Shown one piece after another: positions 1 to 6,507 of a stretch of 8,529 bases of DNA. Origin of the DNA: Desulfarculaceae bacterium JdFR-95 (GTDB taxonomy: Bacteria > Desulfobacterota > Desulfarculia > Desulfarculales > Desulfarculaceae); contig MTPE01000187.1 of assembly GCA_002011835.1 (NCBI GenBank), positions 1 through 8,529 on the forward strand, written 5' to 3'. The notes under the pieces were generated by a model. That model had not been told where the DNA came from. It saw nothing but the letters and a program-made list of their open reading frames with translations, and did no database searches. Within the stretch, counting starts at the first letter, position 1. The number at the start of each line of letters is the position of its first letter. The translations under genes were made by a program, and so were the position numbers.

Positions 1-806
1 ACCTCTACCGCAGCGCCCCCTGGCCCGGGGTCTATGAATCCGGCGCCGGCTTGGTGTCCCCCGACTACCGTATCGGCGGCCTCTTCCGCGACATATGCCG
101 CCACCTCTACGAAAAAGTGGCCCCGCACAAACCCGTGGCCCTCATCTTCGGCGAAGCGGTCTGCATCCACCTCTACAGCCAACGCATGCAATCCCACTTG
201 GGCTTCGTGCCCGTGGCCCTGGAAGTGGACCTCATGCCCGCCGAAACCTACCAGACCACCTTCGACCCCAAACGCCTCCCCAAAGGACGCGTGGCCTGCA
301 TGATCGACGTGAAGACCCTCAAACCTCGACCCCACACCGTCTATCTCCCCCCTGTGTACCGGGGAGTGCTCCAGGAAATATACGACCGCCTGGACGACCA
401 GCGCACCCTGCAACCCGCCGACCAGAAAATCCCCGCCGACCGGGAAACCAAACTCCACTGCCGCTTCTTCGACCACGCCGGAGTGCTGCGTATCGCCGTA
501 CACCAGATCGGACACGACCTGACCGCCAAGGTCCAGGAAGAACTACAGCGCCACCGGGAAAAAGGCGGCCAGGTATTCCAACTCTGGCTGCCCCTCGACC
601 AACCCTGGATCGGAGACGCGGTGGACCGCCTGCGCCAAGAAGGCTTCTTCTTCGGCGGCCTGCTCCCCCGCTGGTTCGACCACGACGGCATGCTCATGAT
701 GCGCATGGACCACACCCCCCATTGGGAAGGCATCAAACTCTACCGGCGCGAAATGCACGAGCTGATGGAAGTGGTGCGCAACGACTGGCAGCAGGTGGCC
801 GGCTAG
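1..806 (+). CDS. GNAT-like acyltransferase-fold protein, C-terminal part (5' end outside window)
   Basis: The reading frame is open from base 3 (LYRSAPWPGVYESG...) to the TAG at 804-806, so the gene begins upstream of the window. A TTG/GTG at 51-56 is in frame but is unlikely to be the start, because similar-looking protein continues before it. About 267 residues are visible. A stretch reading GEAVCIHLYSQRM followed by SHLGFVPVALEVDLMP looks like the acyl-CoA-binding and following strand of a GNAT fold (the SQ...LGF pattern). A later segment, GFFFGGLLPRWFDHDGMLMM, resembles a second GNAT-like half near the C-terminus. In some deltaproteobacterial proteins of this kind the missing N-terminus is a histidine-kinase-like ATPase of the anti-sigma-factor type; that is recollection and not visible here. 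The substrate is unknown. Codon use is odd: 14 GAA to 1 GAG and 9 AAA to 2 AAG, the reverse of the neighbouring genes. It converges on the radical SAM gene, with a long hairpin between them. Confidence 0.7.
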   Translation, partial: LYRSAPWPGVYESGAGLVSPDYRIGGLFRDICRHLYEKVAPHKPVALIFGEAVCIHLYSQRMQSHLGFVPVALEVDLMPAETYQTTFDPKRLPKGRVACMIDVKTLKPRPHTVYLPPVYRGVLQEIYDRLDDQRTLQPADQKIPADRETKLHCRFFDHAGVLRIAVHQIGHDLTAKVQEELQRHREKGGQVFQLWLPLDQPWIGDAVDRLRQEGFFFGGLLPRWFDHDGMLMMRMDHTPHWEGIKLYRREMHELMEVVRNDWQQVAG

Positions 807-821
807 GGGTCCCGCCCCCCA

Positions 822-971
822 CCCTGCGGGCGCCATAGACCCCCCGAGCCAAAACCACACCACTGCCGGCCTGTCAAGGCCGCAGCCCTTCGGGTGGCCC
901 CTTTGGGGCCAGCCTTGACAGGCCGGCAGCGGTGTGGTGCGAGGGGGTGGGGGTCTATGGCGCCCGCAGGG
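822..971. repeat. 150-bp near-perfect palindrome between convergent genes (possible bidirectional terminator or MITE-like element)
   Basis: The outer arms 822-844 and 949-971 are perfectly complementary over 23 bp. The inner arms 854-880 and 912-938 are complementary over 27 bp with a single mismatch (A862 against C930). Unpaired strips of 9 and 10 bases (845-853, 939-948) separate the two stems. The apical loop 881-911 holds a further perfect 6-bp stem with a TTT loop (896-901 with 905-910). The structure lies between the stop of the GNAT-like gene (806) and the stop of the radical SAM gene (955), and its right arm covers the last five sense codons (the first only in part) and the stop of the latter. 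There is no T-run on either side, so it is not a classical intrinsic terminator, although a stem this stable could still end transcription from both sides. Its length and symmetry also suit a palindromic non-autonomous mobile element. Confidence 0.85.
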
Positions 972-2766
972 CCAGCGACAGCCAGCGCTCTCCCTCCCGG
1001 AACATGAGCCGGGCCGCCTCCATACAGCGCAGGAAGGCGTCCATCTGCTCCGCCGTCACGCCGGGGAAGCGCTGGGCCAGGGCGCGGCGGGAGCGGTGGC
1101 GGGTACAGAACAGATACACGCTGCGGGCGGGCTCACCCAGGCGGTGGTCCTGCACCCGGCCTCCGGGTCGGCGGCGGCGCAGGATGAGGAAGCGGCCCCC
1201 GTCACGGTAGGTGAGGGGTGGTTGTCCCTCGCCTTGGCGCATCAGCTCCTGCCACTGCTTCTGCCAGGCCGCCACCGCCCGTACCACCGGCTGCCAGAGG
1301 CGGCGTTGCCGGCCCCGGTCGCCCCGCCAGGTGAGCACCGGCAGCGGCGCTTCGGCCACGGCTTCCTCTCCGAACAGCACTCGGTAGTAGGGGTGGGCGC
1401 ACATGGCCTTCAGGCCGAAGTGTGCGGGCTGGTTGCAGGCCGGGCTGCCCCGGCCCAGCCAGAACTCCACGCAGCGCAAGGGGCGGAACACCTGGGCGAA
1501 CTCCAGGGCGCGCAGGGTGTGGTCCACCTCCTGCTGGGTGCTGCCGGGGAAGCAGGTGATGAGGTTGCCCAGGCAGGCGATGCCCAGCTCCAGGCAATCG
1601 CGCATCACCTGCAGGTTGGCCATGACGCTGGTGCCCTTGTTCAGGCGGGCCAACAGGGAGCTGGACAGGGCCTCCACTCCCACCTGCACCCGGCGCACTC
1701 CGGCGCGGGCCATGGCCTCCAGGTGCTGGCGAGGGGTGGTGGCGCGGATCTCGGCGAACAGCTCCAGGTCCAGGTCACCCAAGGCGGCCCACAGCTCTCG
1801 TCCGCCGGCCAGAGGCATCAGGTTGTCCATGAAGGCCAGCGAGAGCACCCGGTGTCTCTGCACCAGCTCGGCCACCTCGGCCGCCACCTGGGCCGGGGGC
1901 TTGGTGCGGTAGCCGCGCCACTGCTGGTTGAGGTTGCAGAAGGCGCATCCTCCGCTGCGGGCCTGCCACCAGCAGCCGCGGGAGGCCTCCAGCGGCAGGG
2001 TGGGCAGGAAGGCGTGGCGTGGGCCCAGGGCGGCCAGGAGGGCGAAGTAGTCCCGGTAGTCCGGCGGGGGGAGTTCACTCAGCTCGTCCACCTGCCAGGG
2101 CTCTGTCTGGTCCGCCTCCGCCTCGCGCGGCAGCAGGCCGGGCACCGGGGGTGGGTCGGCGGGGTCGCCGCCTTGGGCCAGGTATCGGGCCAGGGCGGCC
2201 AGGGGGCGCTCGCCCTCGCCCACCACCAGGTAGTCTACCTCCGGGGCCAGGTGCCACAGGGCGGCCGCAGCCTGGCCGGAGAGCATGGCTCCGCCCACCA
2301 CCAGGGGCAGTTTGGGGTGGAGCTGCTTGAGGCGACGGAGCAGATAGAGGGAGGCGGACAGTTGGCACAGGCTGAGGCTGATCCCCACCAGGCAGGCCCG
2401 GCCCCAGTCCACCGCCTGCAGGAAGCGCTCGCTCACCGCCTGTGCCCGCTGGGCCAGGGCGGGCAGGGAGGCGCCTTTGAGCGCGGGCACGCCGCGGGCC
2501 TGGCGCTGGAACAGGGCCTCGATCTCCTCTTGCCGCGAGGTGGGGGCCAGCAGCCAGGCGTACACGCACTCGGCCAGCCAACTGCGTTGGGAGAGGGCCT
2601 GGTAGGTGTGGTAGCCCAGGGCCGCGGCCAGGGAGAGGAAGTGGTGGTGGGCCTGCACCGTCAGCTCGGGCAGGCGGCGCCGCAGGTAGGCCTTGAGCAC
2701 TCCCAGGGCGATGGAGGGCCGGTCGTACAGGGGCCAGGGCGGTGCCACCAGGATCAGCGCAGGCAT
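955..2766 (-). CDS. Radical SAM enzyme, RiPP maturation C-methyltransferase type (rSAM_ocin_1-like)
   Basis: The protein is 603 aa. It starts ILVAPPWPLYDRPSIALGVL, followed by a Rossmann-like segment at about 120-195 (GISLSLCQ, VVGGAMLSG, VDYLVVGEGE) of the kind found in B12-binding radical SAM proteins; no DxHxxG cobalamin motif is seen. The radical SAM core spans about 255-460. It opens with SRGCWW and carries Cys265, Cys274 and Cys277, then NLN and a YRTK segment. RGCWW...CxFCxLN is the hallmark of the RiPP-maturation family usually annotated as radical SAM C-methyltransferase (TIGR03975, from memory). Spacing here is CX8CX2C, whereas I recall CX7CX2C as usual. VGVEALSSSLLARLNKG (362-378) matches the SAM-contacting region. 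The C-terminal end EGERWLSLAL is also typical. Expected chemistry is SAM-dependent radical modification, probably C-methylation, of a peptide; the substrate is not evident. It is the last gene of a four-gene operon, starting 6 bp after the DUF3795 gene with only a weak ribosome-binding site, so translational coupling is likely. Its final codons lie in a long palindrome. Confidence 0.85.
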   Translation of the reverse strand: MPALILVAPPWPLYDRPSIALGVLKAYLRRRLPELTVQAHHHFLSLAAALGYHTYQALSQRSWLAECVYAWLLAPTSRQEEIEALFQRQARGVPALKGASLPALAQRAQAVSERFLQAVDWGRACLVGISLSLCQLSASLYLLRRLKQLHPKLPLVVGGAMLSGQAAAALWHLAPEVDYLVVGEGERPLAALARYLAQGGDPADPPPVPGLLPREAEADQTEPWQVDELSELPPPDYRDYFALLAALGPRHAFLPTLPLEASRGCWWQARSGGCAFCNLNQQWRGYRTKPPAQVAAEVAELVQRHRVLSLAFMDNLMPLAGGRELWAALGDLDLELFAEIRATTPRQHLEAMARAGVRRVQVGVEALSSSLLARLNKGTSVMANLQVMRDCLELGIACLGNLITCFPGSTQQEVDHTLRALEFAQVFRPLRCVEFWLGRGSPACNQPAHFGLKAMCAHPYYRVLFGEEAVAEAPLPVLTWRGDRGRQRRLWQPVVRAVAAWQKQWQELMRQGEGQPPLTYRDGGRFLILRRRRPGGRVQDHRLGEPARSVYLFCTRHRSRRALAQRFPGVTAEQMDAFLRCMEAARLMFREGERWLSLALRAP

Positions 2767-2772
2767 GGCCGC

Positions 2773-3114
2773 TCAGTGTAGCTTGGAGTCGGGCTCGCGG
2801 TCGCGGCCGGGAGGGGGATTGCCGGGGCGGCTGCGGCGGCGGATCTGCATTTCCAGGTAAGCCTGGCTGAAGGGGTAGGGCCCGGCCATGAAACGCCGGC
2901 AGGGGTAGAGCTCGCAGTCGGCCGAGCAGTAGGCGATGCGGCGCTCCACCGCGCACTGCAGGATGGGACAGGTGCCGCCCAGCAGCTTCAGTTGCGCGGC
3001 CAGCTTGGCCTGGGCCTGGGGCTCGGTGCCGGCCCCGCAGGGGCTGCACTTGCCCTGGCGGAACAGGCCGCAGACCAGGCAGTTGATGCCGCAGGCGCCG
3101 GTGCCTTCAGGCAT
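2773..3114 (-). CDS. DUF3795 cysteine-rich protein
   Basis: The protein is 113 aa with ten cysteines (8, 12, 15, 23, 26, 49, 54, 63, 67, 72). The pattern CGINCLVC near the N-terminus, CPILQCA in the middle, and YCSADCELYPCRRF followed by PYPFSQAYLEMQIRRR is that of DUF3795. Members are small soluble proteins thought to bind metal or Fe-S clusters through these cysteines; no biochemical role is established that I know of. There is no signal peptide or membrane segment, so it is probably cytoplasmic. The ATG at 3114 is preceded by a good Shine-Dalgarno (GGGGAG, 6 bases before the start) and overlaps the end of the DUF3786 gene by 8 bp. The radical SAM gene starts 6 bp beyond its stop. This tight pairing suggests that the protein may work with the radical SAM enzyme, for example as a cluster or electron donor, but that is inference. 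The last 20 or so residues are hydrophilic and low in complexity. Confidence 0.88.
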   Translation of the reverse strand: MPEGTGACGINCLVCGLFRQGKCSPCGAGTEPQAQAKLAAQLKLLGGTCPILQCAVERRIAYCSADCELYPCRRFMAGPYPFSQAYLEMQIRRRSRPGNPPPGRDREPDSKLH

Positions 3115-3745
3115 GGTCTTCTCCCCTGAGCCGCCGCACCAAGAGATTGCACAGGGCCCATATGCCGTCCAGAGCCAGGTGGAAGTGGGCGCGTGCGTCC
3201 AGGCCGATCACCGCCCGGGGGGGAAACTCGCTGTCGCCGCGCCACAGGAGCACGTACATGGGCAGCATGGGCAAGGCCGGCACCCGCACCGCCACGTCGG
3301 CCCCGCCGGTCTCCTCTCCCCCCAGGGCGCGGGCGCGCTCCACCAGCCGCTGGGGACGGGCGCCGAAGGCATCCTCCAGGGCCGCCGTGGGCAGGGCGTG
3401 CGGACCCTGGAAGAACAGGTTGCCACCGGGCAACTCCTGGGGGGTGACCATCCGCCCTGCCGGAGGCACGCCCAGGGAGTGGGCCAGGGTGGTGACCAGG
3501 ACCATGCCCGTCTGGTAGCCCACGCGGTGATCGGGCCGGTCTTCCTCCCACAGGCGGGCCACCTCCGGCTCCAGACGGTAGGTGCGTCCCAGCAGGGCCA
3601 GGCGGTAGCCTCCGTCCACCAGCTCGGCGCCGGTGGCCTGGGCGGCCTCGGTGGGGTCGCGGCGGCGCAGGTCGTCCCACAGGGCGGCGGGCAGCTGGTC
3701 GGCCCAGCGGTAGAGGCGGATTTGTTCGGGGTCAAGATTGCTCAT
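3107..3745 (-). CDS. DUF3786 protein
   Basis: The protein is 212 aa, starting MSNLDPEQIRLYRW. Recognisable DUF3786 features are LWDDLRRRDPTEAAQATGAEL (23-43), GGYRLALLGRTYRLEP (45-60), a hydrophobic stretch TGMVLVTTLAHSLG (79-92), the TPQELPGGNLFFQGPH block (101-116) and the closing PMYVLLWRGDSEFPPRAVIGLDARAHFHL (162-190). Family members occur in sulfate reducers, clostridia and methanogens, and some are fused to Fe-S domains linked to corrinoid metabolism. The function is unknown, and no catalytic residues can be named. I chose the ATG at 3745 because family similarity begins there; the open frame runs further upstream but the extension is the shadow of the carboxyltransferase gene. The start overlaps the 3' end of that gene by 14 bp with no clear Shine-Dalgarno, so it is probably translated by coupling. 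It overlaps the downstream DUF3795 gene by 8 bp. Confidence 0.87.
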   Translation of the reverse strand: MSNLDPEQIRLYRWADQLPAALWDDLRRRDPTEAAQATGAELVDGGYRLALLGRTYRLEPEVARLWEEDRPDHRVGYQTGMVLVTTLAHSLGVPPAGRMVTPQELPGGNLFFQGPHALPTAALEDAFGARPQRLVERARALGGEETGGADVAVRVPALPMLPMYVLLWRGDSEFPPRAVIGLDARAHFHLALDGIWALCNLLVRRLRGEDHA

Positions 3746-5615
3746 GGTGGGCCACGGCCAGGTCGGGGCGCAGGCGGCGGCGGTAGGGGCGGGTACCTTT
3801 GGGCAGGGGCATGCCCTGGCGCACGCGGGCATACACCTCCAGGTAGCGCACCAAGGCCCGGCGCATGCCCGCCCGGGGCACCACCTCCTGGATGCCGCGG
3901 ATGTCGCCGTAGTATTCGGGCTCCTCCAGGGTCTGGGCCGAGACCTCCAGCAGGGAGTCCGAGCGAACCAGGTCCTCCTGCACCTCGAAGCCACGGGCGG
4001 CCATGACCCGCGGTCCGGTGAAGATGACCAGGGCGCCGGGCTCGGCCAGGCACACGTCGCCCAGGGCGGCCCAGGAGGCGATGGCCCCGCCGGTGGAGGG
4101 GTCGGCCAGGATGGAGATGTAGGGCACGCCGGTCCGTTTGAGCCGCTCCACCGCGGCCACGGTCTTGGTCATCTGCATGAGCGCCACGATGCCCTCGTAC
4201 AGGCGCGCCCCGCCCGAACAGCACACCGCCACCAGGGGCCAACGCTTGCGCAGGGCGTACTCGCAGGCCAGGCGGAACTTCTCCCCGAACACCACCCCCA
4301 TGGAGCCGCCGGCGAAGGCGAACTCGCTGATGGCCAGGACCACGGGATAGCCATAGACCGTGGCCGAGGCGGTGACCAGGCTCTCGGTGAAGGTGGTCCG
4401 GTCGCGCTGCTTGTCCAGGAAATCGCGGTAGTAGTTGTGGATGTCCTCCTCGGGCAGCAGGTCGTGCACGGTCATGTTGCGGAACAGCTCGTGGAAGGTG
4501 CCCGGGTCGGCGATGGCATGGATCCAGCCTGCGGCGTCCAGCACCGTACGCTTGCCGCAGGAGGGACACACCTGGTGGTTGTCCAGCCAGTCCTCCAGGG
4601 GGATCATGGTGCCGCAGCCGTCGCCGCGAGAGCCTTCCTTCTCCTGGCCGCAGCGCACGAAGCTCTGTCCGGGTTCGATCACCGTGCCGTCGCCGTAGTC
4701 GTCGTCCACGTGCACGCCGCCGGAGGGGGCGGTGATCAGCTTTATGTCCTTGGGCGCGCGCTTGAGCTGGTAGAGGGGCCGCTCGATGAAACGCTTGAGC
4801 TCGTAGAAGCGGCCGCGGCGGATCACCCCCATCTCGTCGGCCAGCTCGAAGCGTCGCTTCATGAGCTTGTCCAGGCGGCGGCGGAACAGATCGCGGAAGG
4901 TACGCTCCAGGTAGGAACCCAGGTTGCGGGCCATGCCCTCGGCGTCGTTCACCCGTTTGCTCTGGGGGATGATGGCGTCCACCACCTTGAAGCGCTTCAG
5001 GTCGCGGGCGCTGCAGCGGCTGATGGTCAGCGCGTCCTCGATGCGCTCCGGGTCGCGGAAGATGATGGCGGCCAGGGACTCCGGCGGGGCGGTGGCATAC
5101 ATGGCGTCCTCGAAGGCGGCGCGCCGGTCGGCCACCTGCAGGGCCAGGGCCCCGCCCGAGCCGCCCTCGCCGATCACCACGCTCACGGTACGGATGGGCA
5201 CCGTGAGGTAGGCCCGGATCAGGTGGGCGATGAAGAAGGCCTGCAGCCGCCGGGCGGAGTACATGGAGATGTCTGCGCCGTAGGTGTCCACCAACGACAG
5301 CAGCACCGCCTCCTCGTGGGGGCCGGTCTCGGCCAGGCGCCGCAGCAGCCCCAACACCCGCGAGTGCTCGTCCGCGTTGAGCATGCCCCAGTTGAGGCGC
5401 TTGACGTCCTTGGCCGAGCGCAACTGCTCCGGCTTGGGCTTCTGCTGCGCCACCACGTACACCAGCCGCCCCTCCAGATGACCCTCGCCCATGATCAGGT
5501 TGTCCCCGTAGGGACCGTACTCGCGGAAGTCGGCGAACAGACGCTGGATCAGATCGGAGGAGCGGGGCCGGAAGGGATGCCGGGTGCGGGTCTTGAATAC
5601 CTCGATGAGCTGCAA
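3732..5615 (-). CDS. Fused AccA-AccD-type acyl-CoA carboxyltransferase (alpha then beta)
   Basis: With a TTG start the protein has 627 aa. Residues about 20-245 resemble the alpha subunit (AccA) of acetyl-CoA carboxylase carboxyltransferase: VVIGEGGSGGALAL (146-159), then YATAPPESLAAIIFRD (173-188). Residues about 315-610 resemble the beta subunit (AccD): zinc-finger cysteines 322, 334, 350 and 353, EFAFAGGSMGVVFGEK (431-446), CSGGARLYEG (466-475), PYISILADPSTGGAIAS (498-514), and AEPGALVIFTGPRVMAARGF. The expected role is transfer of carboxyl from carboxybiotin to acetyl-CoA, giving malonyl-CoA. No biotin carboxylase or biotin carrier gene is in the window. Oddities are the wide first zinc pair (CX11C instead of CX2C), DTYGAD where AccA usually has DTPGAY, and CSGGARLYEG where AccD usually has ASGGARMQEG, so another acyl-CoA substrate is possible. 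I prefer the TTG at 5615 over the ATG at 5732: GGAG lies 8 bases upstream, the promoter lies between the two candidates, and the extra residues do not look coding. Confidence 0.85.
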   Translation of the reverse strand: MQLIEVFKTRTRHPFRPRSSDLIQRLFADFREYGPYGDNLIMGEGHLEGRLVYVVAQQKPKPEQLRSAKDVKRLNWGMLNADEHSRVLGLLRRLAETGPHEEAVLLSLVDTYGADISMYSARRLQAFFIAHLIRAYLTVPIRTVSVVIGEGGSGGALALQVADRRAAFEDAMYATAPPESLAAIIFRDPERIEDALTISRCSARDLKRFKVVDAIIPQSKRVNDAEGMARNLGSYLERTFRDLFRRRLDKLMKRRFELADEMGVIRRGRFYELKRFIERPLYQLKRAPKDIKLITAPSGGVHVDDDYGDGTVIEPGQSFVRCGQEKEGSRGDGCGTMIPLEDWLDNHQVCPSCGKRTVLDAAGWIHAIADPGTFHELFRNMTVHDLLPEEDIHNYYRDFLDKQRDRTTFTESLVTASATVYGYPVVLAISEFAFAGGSMGVVFGEKFRLACEYALRKRWPLVAVCCSGGARLYEGIVALMQMTKTVAAVERLKRTGVPYISILADPSTGGAIASWAALGDVCLAEPGALVIFTGPRVMAARGFEVQEDLVRSDSLLEVSAQTLEEPEYYGDIRGIQEVVPRAGMRRALVRYLEVYARVRQGMPLPKGTRPYRRRLRPDLAVAHHEQS

Positions 5616-5627
5616 GGTCCCTTCTCC
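5616..5627 (-). promoter_or_regulatory. Ribosome-binding site supporting the TTG start of the carboxyltransferase gene
   Basis: On the minus strand the bases read GGAGAAGGGACC immediately before TTG. GGAG is 8 bases from the start codon, which is good spacing. No comparable site precedes the in-frame ATG at 5732, so this site decides the start. Confidence 0.6.
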
Positions 5628-5685
5628 GCCTGGGGCCTGGAGCACTTCGCGGGCCGCGACTGCCCGGGCCCGCGCTGGTAGGAAA

Positions 5686-5714
5686 AGCTTAGTGAAGCCC
5701 CCCCGCAGTGTCAA
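5686..5714 (-). promoter_or_regulatory. Sigma70-like promoter of the carboxyltransferase operon
   Basis: On the minus strand TTGACA (5714-5709, perfect -35) is followed after exactly 17 bases by TAAGCT (5691-5686, a -10 with the first, second and last bases conserved). Transcription would begin near 5679, giving a leader of about 64 bases before the TTG start. The promoter lies downstream of the ATG at 5732, which argues against that start. Confidence 0.6.
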
Positions 5715-5722
5715 GGCACTGC
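5705..5722. promoter_or_regulatory. 18-bp inverted repeat over the -35 box, possible operator
   Basis: GCAGTGTCAAGGCACTGC is a perfect inverted repeat with 6-bp arms and a 6-base centre. It contains the TTGACA -35 box of the minus-strand promoter. A repressor bound here would block RNA polymerase, so the site could regulate the carboxyltransferase operon. No regulator gene is nearby, and a chance hairpin cannot be excluded. Confidence 0.4.
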
Positions 5723-5815
5723 TCCACCCCATGAGGAATACAGGTGAAACCCCGGACAGGACGGAGCCGCGGCCAGGCCCTCGCTCCCGGAACCGACCCG
5801 GAGAAACCGCCCGCC

Positions 5816-5844
5816 TTGCAGCCCTCCCCGCGGTGGGGTAAGGT
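5816..5844 (+). promoter_or_regulatory. Candidate promoter of the rdgC-like operon
   Basis: TTGCAG (5816-5821) is separated by 17 bases from TAAGGT (5839-5844). Spacing is ideal, but each hexamer matches only half of the consensus. It sits 46 bases before the start codon, in a divergent intergenic region whose other side carries the carboxyltransferase promoter. The bases between 5723 and 5815 show nothing else I can name. Confidence 0.4.
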
Positions 5845-5889
5845 GTGCCCACCGTACGAGCGCCTCTGTACCAAGGAGTGAGCCCGGCT

Positions 5890-6507
5890 ATGGGAATCTT
5901 CAAGGGAAGCGTCACCCTCAGCCGCTACCGCCTCTCGGGCCAGCCGCCCTCCCTGGAGCCCCAGTGGCTGGACCAGCGCGTGCGCGCCCACGCCTTCCGC
6001 GACATCGAGGACAGCAGCGAGGAAATGGCCGCCGGCTGGGTCTCGCCCCACGACTTCATGGACACCCGCTTCGCCCAGGCCCCGCACCTGGTGGAGCCCT
6101 ACCTGCTGTTGGGCCTGCGCGTAGACCGGCGCCAGGTGGGCGCGGCCCTGTTGCGCAAGTACCACCGCCTGGAGATGGACAAGGCCCGCGCCGCCAGCGA
6201 GGACGGCCGCCTCAGCCGCCGCCAGCGGGAGCTGCTCAAGGAGAAGGCCCGCCAGGACCTGCTGCGGCGCCTGCCCCCGGCCAGTCGGGTCTTCGACGTG
6301 GTGTGGGACACCTCCCGCGGCCAGGTGTGGCTGGGCAGCGCCACCGGCTGGGTACGGGAGGTGTTCGAGGAGCTGTTCACCCGCACCTTCCAGGTGGGCC
6401 TGGCCCTGCTCACCCCCTGGGACCTGGCCCTGGCCGCGGTGGGCAGCGAGCTGCGCGCCGCCTTGGAGGAGGCGACCCCCATGAGCCTGGAGGCAGGGGA
6501 GGTATGA
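5890..6507 (+). CDS. RdgC-like protein, N-terminal half
   Basis: The protein is 205 aa, starting MGIFKGSVTLSRYRLSG, which aligns by eye with the start of recombination-associated protein RdgC (short first strand, then YRL). Further matches are MAAGWVSPHDF (46-56; RdgC has MGWVPP), ALLRKYHRLEMDKAR (86-100), LSRRQRELLKEKARQDLLRRLPP (108-130) and the strand FDVVWDTSRGQVWLGSA (135-151; RdgC has MMWIDTVNGLIMVDCAS), then LFTRTFQVGLALLTPW. RdgC is a nucleoid-associated, ring-forming DNA-binding protein that limits RecA. E. coli RdgC has about 300 residues, and this protein stops where the central-to-C-terminal part would begin; the next gene looks like that remainder. The ATG at 5890 has AAGGAG 11 bases upstream and a candidate promoter. 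In-frame starts further upstream (from 5845) lack family similarity. Its stop overlaps the next start as ATGA. Confidence 0.75.
   Translation: MGIFKGSVTLSRYRLSGQPPSLEPQWLDQRVRAHAFRDIEDSSEEMAAGWVSPHDFMDTRFAQAPHLVEPYLLLGLRVDRRQVGAALLRKYHRLEMDKARAASEDGRLSRRQRELLKEKARQDLLRRLPPASRVFDVVWDTSRGQVWLGSATGWVREVFEELFTRTFQVGLALLTPWDLALAAVGSELRAALEEATPMSLEAGEV

Noticed and set aside
27..36. GGGGTCTATG shared with the palindrome arm at 950-959
   Set aside because: A ten-base match in coding DNA with no extension on either side is best explained by chance.
854..938. Integron attC site as explanation for the palindrome
   Set aside because: No GTTRRRY or RYYYAAC core sites at the ends, and the arms are more perfectly paired than is normal for attC.
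934..2781. 615-codon open frame on the plus strand opposite the radical SAM gene
   Set aside because: It shows the same kind of antisense shadow: Gly/Gln/Ala-rich, no motifs, while the opposite strand has full family signatures.
3738..5681. 647-codon open frame on the plus strand opposite the carboxyltransferase gene
   Set aside because: It is the GC-driven antisense shadow of a clear enzyme gene, is low in complexity (Gly, Gln, His, Ala rich) and resembles no family.
5616..5915. N-terminal extension of the carboxyltransferase to the ATG at 5732 or to 5915
   Set aside because: The extension lacks similarity to AccA, overlaps the promoter, and its longest form runs into the divergent rdgC-like gene. 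The TTG at 5615 has a good ribosome-binding site.
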